Origin: an uncultured Erythrobacter sp.
GTDB taxonomy: Bacteria > Pseudomonadota > Alphaproteobacteria > Sphingomonadales > Sphingomonadaceae
DNA length: 64,000 bases
Assembly (NCBI RefSeq): GCF_947502395.1
Contig: NZ_CANMZM010000003.1
Location: 434,001-498,000, forward strand
Direction: 5' to 3'
Positions 57,262 to 64,000 of the stretch are shown here, piece by piece. Numbering within the stretch: position 1 is the stretch's first letter; the number at the start of each line of letters is the position of its first letter. The notes under the pieces were generated by a model. It saw nothing but the letters and a program-made list of their open reading frames with translations. It did no database searches and was not told the DNA's origin. Both the position numbers and the translations under genes were made by a program.

Positions 57262-58700
57262 GACTTGCGGTTCCCCCCAGAGTAATTGCCGCCGCCACCA
57301 CGGTTGGCGTTGTAGGGGTTTTTCGGGCTCTTCAATGTGACGCGCACGGGCACCGCTTCAAAGCCTAGCTTTGCTCTGATCCCGTTGATCAAATAGCGCT
57401 CATAACTCTTAGGCAGGTCATCCAAGCGCGATCCGAACACGACGAAGCGGGGGGGGCGGGTACCGGCTTGCGTGATGTAGCGCAGCTTAATCCGGCGGCC
57501 TCCGGGGGCGGGCGGTGGGTTTGCTGCCAACGCATCGTCAAACCAGCGGTTGAGAGCGGCCGTCGGCACGCGCTTTGACCAGCTTTCGCGAAGTGTGAAC
57601 GCCGCGCCCAACATTGTGTCTAGTCCCTTGCCAGTCTTGGCGCTGACCGAGAACACTGGCAATCCGCGCACCTGCGCCAAACCATCGTGCAAGGCCGCTT
57701 TGATCCCGTTGAAGAGCGAGGAGGCGTCTTCTGCAATGTCCCACTTGTTGATCGCGACCATCAGGGCACGACCTTCTTCCAGCGCAAGCGCGGCGATTTT
57801 GAGATCCTGGTGCTCAAGCCCCTGTGTCGCATCGAGGAGCAGCACGACCACTTCGGCAAAATCGACCGCTCGCCGCGCGTCAGCGACGGACAGCTTTTCC
57901 AGTTTCTCGGTCACATTACGCTTCTTGCGCATTCCGGCGGTGTCGATCAGTCGGATTTCGCGAGTGGTGCCCGAGCGTTTGTCCTCCCACTCCCAATCAA
58001 TCGCAATCGAATCTCTGGTGATACCGGCCTCAGGACCGGTCAAAAGGCGGTCTTCGCCAAGTAGGCGGTTGATGAGCGTCGATTTGCCCGCATTGGGTCG
58101 GCCAACAATCGCAAGCTTCAATGGACCAAGCGGCGCGTCTTCCTCGTCCTCTTCCATCGGCGCATTGGCCGCCGCTTCCGCTGCGTCTGCCTTCTCGCCA
58201 ATGATTGGCCACAACCCACCAAAAAGGTCTGCGATCCCTTCGCCATGCTCAGCTGACACCGCGACAGGTTCGCCAAAGCCGAGAGAATAGCTTTCCAGAA
58301 CGCCGCTTTCTCCGGCAGAACCTTCCGCCTTGTTGGCGACCAATACGATCGGCACGTCGTGTTCACGAAGATAGCGGGCGATCTCATTGTCGAGTGGAGT
58401 GAGTCCTGCCCGCGCATCGACCACGAACAAGGCGGCATCCGCGCCTTCTAGGCTTGCCTCGGTCTGTTTGCGCATCCGTCCGGGAAGAGTGAGATCATCC
58501 TCGTCCTCCCACCCGGCGGTGTCGACGATGGTGAACTGGAGGCCAGCGATCTCGGCATCACCCATGCGGCGGTCGCGCGTGACGCCGGGCTGATCATCGA
58601 CCAATGCGAGCTTCTTACCCACGAGCCGATTGAACAGCGTGGACTTTCCCACATTGGGGCGACCGATAATGATGACGGTGGGTTTGTCGGGCGTATTCAT
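57258..58700 (-). CDS. der: Ribosome biogenesis GTPase Der
   Basis: Two GTPase domains: IIGRPNVGKSTLFNRLVGKK and IVGRPNAGKSTLINRLLGED; KH-like C-terminus; start MNTPDKPTV. Confidence 0.96.
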   Translation of the reverse strand: MNTPDKPTVIIIGRPNVGKSTLFNRLVGKKLALVDDQPGVTRDRRMGDAEIAGLQFTIVDTAGWEDEDDLTLPGRMRKQTEASLEGADAALFVVDARAGLTPLDNEIARYLREHDVPIVLVANKAEGSAGESGVLESYSLGFGEPVAVSAEHGEGIADLFGGLWPIIGEKADAAEAAANAPMEEDEEDAPLGPLKLAIVGRPNAGKSTLINRLLGEDRLLTGPEAGITRDSIAIDWEWEDKRSGTTREIRLIDTAGMRKKRNVTEKLEKLSVADARRAVDFAEVVVLLLDATQGLEHQDLKIAALALEEGRALMVAINKWDIAEDASSLFNGIKAALHDGLAQVRGLPVFSVSAKTGKGLDTMLGAAFTLRESWSKRVPTAALNRWFDDALAANPPPAPGGRRIKLRYITQAGTRPPRFVVFGSRLDDLPKSYERYLINGIRAKLGFEAVPVRVTLKSPKNPYNANRGGGGNYSGGNRKS

Positions 58701-58859
58701 GAGCGTTGCGTGCCTGCTTTCGAGCGCCAAGTGGCCGCTTGAGCGCGACTTGGCAAGGTTTTCGGGCAAGTGAACGCGCAATTCTGGAGAGAGCCTAAAC
58801 AGGCTATTAACCCTGATTCGAAGCCGCATATCAAGATTACCGGGCCATTAGGGTTAATC

Positions 58860-59441
58860 ATGACCTATCGTCTCAAATCTTTTTTTGCAGCTGCGCTGGC
58901 TATTGTTGCGACTACGGCAGTGCTGGTTCCCAGCCCTGCGATCGCGCAAAACTCCGGCTATCTTCAATGCGTTCCCTATGCGCGCGAGCTTTCGGGCATT
59001 CAAATCTATGGCGATGCGCGCACCTGGTGGCATCAGGCCGATGGCAAATATGGCCGTGGGCAACGCCCACAAAAGGGCGCGGTCATGGTGTTCAAGCCAC
59101 ATCGCAATATGCGCCTGGGTCATGTCGCTTATGTCAGTGAAGTGATCGATTCGCGCACGGTGCGGCTGACGCACGCCAATTGGTCGCGGATCAATGGAAG
59201 GCGTGGGCAGATTGAACGCAATGTGCCTGCTGTCGATGTCTCTCCCAACAATGACTGGAGCGAAGTGCGCGTTTGGTACCACTCCATCCAGGCACCGGGC
59301 GGCACACATTGGCCGCTCCACGGCTTTGTCTACGCTGATTCTACCTCTCGGCCGCAGCAGCCGATACCTCGCGTGCGTGGACCCGTGCGGGTTGAGCCAT
59401 CAAAGGAGTTTGTGAACGCCTTTGCCGAGTTCAGCCGTTAG
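58860..59441 (+). CDS. Secreted CHAP-domain protein (putative peptidoglycan amidase/endopeptidase)
   Basis: Signal peptide; YLQCVPYARELSGIQIYGDARTWW...GHVAYVSEVIDSRTVRLTHANW. Confidence 0.9.
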   Translation: MTYRLKSFFAAALAIVATTAVLVPSPAIAQNSGYLQCVPYARELSGIQIYGDARTWWHQADGKYGRGQRPQKGAVMVFKPHRNMRLGHVAYVSEVIDSRTVRLTHANWSRINGRRGQIERNVPAVDVSPNNDWSEVRVWYHSIQAPGGTHWPLHGFVYADSTSRPQQPIPRVRGPVRVEPSKEFVNAFAEFSR

Positions 59442-59452
59442 GGTAAAAAGGC

Positions 59453-59758
59453 TTAGCCTTTCTTTGCGACGGGCGGCTCATCGCCAAGATCTTCAAACCA
59501 GGCTTCGACCGGGCCATTGAGCTTGATCGTGAGCGGTTGACCTTTGCGATCGACCGTCTTGCCCGCTTGCACTCGCACCCAGCCTTCCGAAATCGAATAC
59601 TCTTCGATATCGGTGCGGACACGCTCCTTAAACTTGATGCCAACTCCGCGTTGAAGTGCGTCTGCATTGAAAGCAGGACTGCGAGGATTGACCGAGAGGT
59701 GATCGGGTGGAACGTCGCCAGATTCTGGTGCGGTGTTTGTTTCTTCGCTCATGGTCAC
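59453..59758 (-). CDS. DUF3297 family protein
   Basis: PPDHLSVNPRSPAFNADALQRGVGIKFKERVRTDIEEYSISEGWVRVQAGKTVDRKGQPLTIKLNGPVEAWFED. Confidence 0.88.
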   Translation of the reverse strand: MTMSEETNTAPESGDVPPDHLSVNPRSPAFNADALQRGVGIKFKERVRTDIEEYSISEGWVRVQAGKTVDRKGQPLTIKLNGPVEAWFEDLGDEPPVAKKG

Positions 59759-59890
59759 GCGCCTTTAGTCGGCTCTCGCACACGAAACAAGCATGCTTAC
59801 GCTTGCCCTTTTCAGCGCGGGGCATTAGAGGGCCCGTCTGACGCGCGCGGGGAACCTTTTACGGTTTGCCGCGCGGCTTCGTCTGGGCAT

Positions 59891-59975
59891 GCGGGCGTGG
59901 CGAAATTGGTAGACGCGCCAGATTTAGGTTCTGGTATCGCAAGATGTGGGGGTTCGAGTCCCTTCGCCCGCACCA
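59891..59975 (+). tRNA. tRNA-Leu(TAG)
   Basis: GCGGGCGTGGCGAAATTGGTAGACGCGCCAGATTTAGGTTCTGG...GGTTCGAGTCCCTTCGCCCGCACCA; anticodon TAG, type II variable arm, encoded CCA. Confidence 0.95.
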
Positions 59976-60046
59976 ATATTCGCCCTGCTGCAGAGTCTAG
60001 ACGAACCACGAAATTCTTGCTCGCAAAGGCTAAAAGTAACAATCTC

Positions 60047-61612
60047 ATGGCTATCAAGCAGACCACAAATGAAGGCCTCAAACGCGCCTATCTGATCACT
60101 ATCACGGCCGCAGAAATTGCTGGCAAGATTGAAGCTGAGATCAAGAAGATCGCGCCACAGGTCAAAATGCCGGGTTTCCGTCCAGGCAAGGTTCCAGCCA
60201 ATCTCGTGAAGAAGATGCACGGCGAGCAAATCCACGGCCAGACCGTGAACGATATGATTCGCGATGCGGTAGACGGGATGATCCGCGACGAAGAGCTGCG
60301 CCCTGCGATGCAGCCTTCGATTGCCCTTGGTGACGGCTATGAAGAAGGCAAAGACGCCGAAATCACGGTTGAGCTTGAAGTGCTCCCAGTGGTTGAAGCG
60401 CCTGGCACTGACGATCTTAAGCTTGAAAAGCTGACCGTTCCTGTAAGCGATGAAGCGCTTGAAGAGGCGATTGCCAACATCGCCGGCTCGAACAAGAGCT
60501 ACAAAGACGCAGCCAAAACCAAGAAGGCCGCTGACGGCAACCAGCTGATCATCGACTTCGTAGGCAAGCTGGATGGCGAAGAGTTCGAAGGCGGCAAAGC
60601 CGAAGATGCAGCGCTTGTCATCGGTTCAGGCGCTTTCATCCCTGGTTTCGAAGAGCAGCTTGTTGGCGCGAAGACAGGTGACGAGAAAACCATCAACGTC
60701 ACTTTCCCCGAGGATTACCAGGCCGAGAACCTCGCCGGAAAAGAAGCAACTTTCGACATTACTGTGAAAGCGGTGAAGGTCGAAACTGAGACCAAGATCG
60801 ACGACGAGTTCGCCAAGAACCTCGGTCTCGACAGCCTCGAGAAGCTGCAAGAGATCATGAAAGGTCAGCTTGAGCAGCAGACCGCTGGCCTCACCCGCAC
60901 GCAGATGAAGCGTCAGCTTCTCGATCAACTTGCTGCTGGTCACGATTTCGAAGTTCCTTCGCAAATGGTCGAAGCGGAATTTGAGCAAATCTGGGCTCAG
61001 CTTCAGCAGGAAGCTGCTAAGGAAGAAGACCCTGAAGCTGCGGTCAAAGAGATCGAAGCTGAAAAGGACGACTATAAGTCGATCGCTGAGCGCCGCGTGC
61101 GTTTGGGCCTCCTCCTTTCCGAAATCGGTCAGGCGAACGGCGTCGAAGTCACTCAACAAGAAATGCAAATGCTGATTCAGCAAGCAGCGCAGCAATATCG
61201 CGAAGAAGACCGCGAGCGCTTTATGCAGTACATTCAACAAGAGCCTATGGCTGCAGCTCAGCTGCGGGCGCCGCTTTACGAAGACAAAGTCGTCGACTTC
61301 CTGTTCGACAAGGCTGATGTCACGACACGTGAAGTGACCGTTGAAGAGCTTCAGGAAGCTATTGAAGCAGATGAAGAGGCCGAAGCGGAAAAGGCTAAGG
61401 CTGCTCCGAAGAAGAAAGCGGCTGCTAAGAAGGCACCTGCCAAAAAAGCTCCGGCGAAAAAAGCACCTGCTAAGAAGGCTCCGACCAAGAAGGCAGCGGC
61501 TAAGGGCGCTGATGAGAAGCCAGAGGCTAAGAAGGTACCTGCGAAGAAAGCTCCTGCTAAAAAACCAGCCGCGAAAAAGGCACCGGCTAAGAAGCCAGCT
61601 GCCAAAAAGTAA
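60047..61612 (+). CDS. tig: Trigger factor with K/A/P-rich C-terminal extension
   Basis: [32 protein letters not shown] domain [34 protein letters not shown]; tail [19 protein letters not shown]. Confidence 0.96.
   Translation: MAIKQTTNEGLKRAYLITITAAEIAGKIEAEIKKIAPQVKMPGFRPGKVPANLVKKMHGEQIHGQTVNDMIRDAVDGMIRDEELRPAMQPSIALGDGYEEGKDAEITVELEVLPVVEAPGTDDLKLEKLTVPVSDEALEEAIANIAGSNKSYKDAAKTKKAADGNQLIIDFVGKLDGEEFEGGKAEDAALVIGSGAFIPGFEEQLVGAKTGDEKTINVTFPEDYQAENLAGKEATFDITVKAVKVETETKIDDEFAKNLGLDSLEKLQEIMKGQLEQQTAGLTRTQMKRQLLDQLAAGHDFEVPSQMVEAEFEQIWAQLQQEAAKEEDPEAAVKEIEAEKDDYKSIAERRVRLGLLLSEIGQANGVEVTQQEMQMLIQQAAQQYREEDRERFMQYIQQEPMAAAQLRAPLYEDKVVDFLFDKADVTTREVTVEELQEAIEADEEAEAEKAKAAPKKKAAAKKAPAKKAPAKKAPAKKAPTKKAAAKGADEKPEAKKVPAKKAPAKKPAAKKAPAKKPAAKK
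61409..61612 (+). repeat. Low-complexity AAG/GCN-rich coding repeat (KKAPA units) in the tig 3' end
   Basis: Iterated aagaaggcacctgcc / aaaaaagctccggcg-type 15 nt units. Confidence 0.75.
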
Positions 61613-61657
61613 TTTTTTGCAAGCGGCCTAATCAGGCTATTGCATGAAAAATAAAAG

Positions 61658-61692
61658 GCCCCCGCATCAAGCGATCCATGCGGGGGCTTTTT
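61658..61692 (+). terminator. Bidirectional rho-independent terminator between tig and the convergent amidase gene
   Basis: GCCCCCGCAT/ATGCGGGGGC stem then TTTTT on +; T-rich stretch also on the minus side. Confidence 0.9.
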
Positions 61693-61713
61693 CGTGTCGG
61701 CGATTAGCGGGAT

Positions 61714-63243
61714 TTAGCCTTCTGGAGACCAGCGCTTAAAGCTGGGTGTTGGCAGCTGAGCGCTCCGTGCCCGTTCGTAAGCCGCGCCCACTTTCAATAT
61801 ATCATGGTCTGCCCATTTTGTGCCGAAGAAGCTGATCCCGACAGGCAGTCTCTCTACCTCACCCATAGGAACAGTGAGATGCGGATAGCCGGCGATAGCT
61901 GCAGGAGACCCAAAGCCTATCGAGCCATTGAATTGGTCGCCCAGTACAAGGTCACTCATCCACGCAGGCCCGCGTGTGGGGGCAACGAGGAAAGTCACAT
62001 TGTGCTGTGTCATAAGCGCATTGAGCGTTTCTTCGCCGGCGATCCGGACGGCTGTCTCGCGTGCTTTTTCGTAAGCCTCGCGGTCCGTCGTCAACTCTGC
62101 TGCCTGAAAGAGGCCTTGATCAAACCAGCGCATTTCGATGTCCGCATTCGCCTTGTTAAAAGCGATAAGATCAGCAAGGCTTCGCGGTGCGACATCGCTA
62201 TCCGTTTCGCCCGGTCCGCCACCGATGGCGGGTATGCTCTCGAGATATTTGCCCATCTCTTCGCGCAGTTCGTAGAGGAGCACAGTGAAGCTGTTGCCGA
62301 ACATGTCGGTGTTCAGATCGTGCTCAATTTCAATGATGACCGCGCCCGCCGCTTTGAGGTCAGCCAAGGCCGTTTCAAAAACCTCTTCAACCGCGTCATT
62401 GTCGCCAACCTGCTTGCGCATCACGCCGATCCGCACACCTTGAAGCGAGTAGTCGGAGAGCCCCGCGGTGTAATCGCTGACCCGGACTGCATCCTTGGTT
62501 GCATTATCGGCGCTGTCTTCGCCGGCGATGGCAGTCAGCAACAGAGCAGCGTCATAGACCGTCTTGGTCATAGGGCCTGCGGTGTCCTGAGTGCTGGAAA
62601 TCGGGACCACATGCGTGCGGCTGACGATGCCGACGCTAGGCTTGAACCCAACCACGCCGTTGATAGCAGCGGGGCAAGTGATTGAGCCATTGGTCTCTGT
62701 CCCAATCGCACCCCAAGCAAAGCCTGCTGCGACCGCTGCGCCGCTGCCAGAGGAGGAGCCGCAGGAATTGCGGTCTATTGCGTGAGGGTTGCGCGTTAAG
62801 CCGCCCACCGCGCTCCACCCGCTGGTTGAGCTATTGCTGCGGATGTTCGCCCATTCCGACAGATTCGCCTTGCCCAGCACAACTCCGCCAGCTTCGCGCA
62901 TATTGGCAATCAGGGGTGCGTCACGTCGGGTGAAATTGTATTTGAGAGCAAGGCTTCCGGCTGTCGTTGGAAACTCTTCTGTCTCAATATTGTCCTTCAC
63001 CAACACCGTGCGACCGCGCAAAATGCCCACGTCGGACATCTCGCGCGCCTTAAACCCCGCGGTGTAGGAATAGGTAATGACTGCATTGAGGCCCTGAGGA
63101 CCATCATTGTGCGCCCTGATGCGCTCAACCTGCTTGCCGACCTCTTTGACAGCGTCATAATCGGTCGAATTTTCCTCCGCACTCAGGGATACAGGTCCAA
63201 GCGCCAGCGACATCGCAAATAGCGAAACAAGTGATTTTTTCAT
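61714..63243 (-). CDS. Secreted amidase-signature family enzyme
   Basis: Signal peptide; NSCGSSSGSGAAVAAGFAWGAIGTETNGSITCPAAINGVVGFKPSVG; start MKKSLVSLFAMS. Confidence 0.95.
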   Translation of the reverse strand: MKKSLVSLFAMSLALGPVSLSAEENSTDYDAVKEVGKQVERIRAHNDGPQGLNAVITYSYTAGFKAREMSDVGILRGRTVLVKDNIETEEFPTTAGSLALKYNFTRRDAPLIANMREAGGVVLGKANLSEWANIRSNSSTSGWSAVGGLTRNPHAIDRNSCGSSSGSGAAVAAGFAWGAIGTETNGSITCPAAINGVVGFKPSVGIVSRTHVVPISSTQDTAGPMTKTVYDAALLLTAIAGEDSADNATKDAVRVSDYTAGLSDYSLQGVRIGVMRKQVGDNDAVEEVFETALADLKAAGAVIIEIEHDLNTDMFGNSFTVLLYELREEMGKYLESIPAIGGGPGETDSDVAPRSLADLIAFNKANADIEMRWFDQGLFQAAELTTDREAYEKARETAVRIAGEETLNALMTQHNVTFLVAPTRGPAWMSDLVLGDQFNGSIGFGSPAAIAGYPHLTVPMGEVERLPVGISFFGTKWADHDILKVGAAYERARSAQLPTPSFKRWSPEG

Positions 63244-63369
63244 GAGGTCGGACCTTACACTTTTGCCCCTTTTGCCCAAGTGCAAAGTTAACGCCCTTGA
63301 AGATTGTGCACATCCGCCCGACATAGGCGCTCAAGCCTTTTGGCAACACTTTGGATGAGGACACACTCG

Positions 63370-64000
63370 ATGATCGACCTGCTTGGCAATTCTGGCGAAA
63401 CCTATGGCTCGCAAGGGCGCTTTGAGCACGATCCCGTGACTGGCGCTTTGGTTCCTACGGTGGTTGAACAATCGAGTCGCGGTGAGCGTGCGTTCGACAT
63501 CTTCTCGCGCCTGCTGCGTGAGCGGATCGTGTTTGTGACCGGTCAGGTTGAAGACAATATGGCTTCGCTTATTGTCGCACAGCTGTTGTTCCTCGAAAGT
63601 GAAAACCCTTCCAAGCCGATCAGCATGTATATCAACTCGCCTGGGGGCGTAGTGACGGCTGGCATGGCGATCCATGACACCATGCAATACATCAAGCCAC
63701 GTGTGTCGACCGTATGCATCGGTCAGGCCGCCTCTATGGGTAGCTTCCTCCTGGCAGCAGGTGAGCCCGGCATGCGTGTGGCACTTCCGAATGCGCGGAT
63801 CATGGTTCACCAACCTTCTGGCGGCGCACGCGGAATGGCTTCCGATATCGAGATCCAGGCCCGCGAGATCTTGCGCATTCGCACCCGTCTCAACGACCTT
63901 TATGTGAAGTACACCGGCCAAAGCCTCGACGAGATCGAAGAGGCAATGGACCGTGATACCTTCCTCGAAGCGCAAGAAGCCAAGGACTTTGGGCTTGTTG
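63370..64000 (+). CDS. clpP: ATP-dependent Clp protease proteolytic subunit (truncated at window end)
   Basis: [32 protein letters not shown]...[21 protein letters not shown]...[16 protein letters not shown]...[20 protein letters not shown]. Confidence 0.96.
   Translation, partial: MIDLLGNSGETYGSQGRFEHDPVTGALVPTVVEQSSRGERAFDIFSRLLRERIVFVTGQVEDNMASLIVAQLLFLESENPSKPISMYINSPGGVVTAGMAIHDTMQYIKPRVSTVCIGQAASMGSFLLAAGEPGMRVALPNARIMVHQPSGGARGMASDIEIQAREILRIRTRLNDLYVKYTGQSLDEIEEAMDRDTFLEAQEAKDFGLV

Noticed and set aside
59537-60046. N-terminal extension of the tig ORF
   Set aside because: Runs through tRNA-Leu and antisense to the DUF3297 gene; real start is ATG 60047.
61351-61605. Minus-strand 84 aa [21 protein letters not shown]
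   Set aside because: Mirror translation of the K/A/P repeat in tig; not a real gene.
1-64000. CRISPR arrays, restriction-modification, retrons, toxin-antitoxin or prophage genes
   Set aside because: No regularly spaced repeats and no recognisable cas, methylase, reverse transcriptase, integrase or structural phage proteins in the ORF track.

Overview
The window looks like a 64 kb chromosomal segment from a sphingomonad-type alphaproteobacterium (Erythrobacter/Sphingomonadales-like, inferred from protein content; no 16S present). It is mostly housekeeping: lipB, nadA, glpK, rcdA-like, ptsP, rodZ-like HTH, cpoB/ybgF-like, tilS, a zwf-edd-glk-ppc operon with a divergent LacI regulator, rimO, surE, serS, piuC, SSS symporter, an isoquinoline-oxidoreductase-type molybdenum enzyme pair, a tricorn-like S41 protease, tRNA-Val(CAC), sppA, pyrB with inactive-type pyrC', a ParA/RHH/SPOR cluster, bfd-bfr, der, tRNA-Leu(TAG), tig, an amidase and the start of clpP. 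I see no prophage, transposase, CRISPR array or classical defence island. Signals worth a second look: (1) an HTH-like N-terminal domain fused in frame to aspartate carbamoyltransferase; (2) a decayed GIY-YIG nuclease gene bracketed by inverted copies of a palindromic repeat, one forming the C-terminus of the neighbouring transporter; (3) a bfr leader in which an inverted repeat covers the Shine-Dalgarno, with a candidate Fur-type box upstream of bfd; (4) an orphan ParA + RHH protein operon with two flanking SPOR-domain proteins; (5) trigger factor with a long K/A/P histone-H1-like tail; (6) a two-gene membrane/TPR module of unknown function. All family calls are by eye from the translated sequence; no searches were run.
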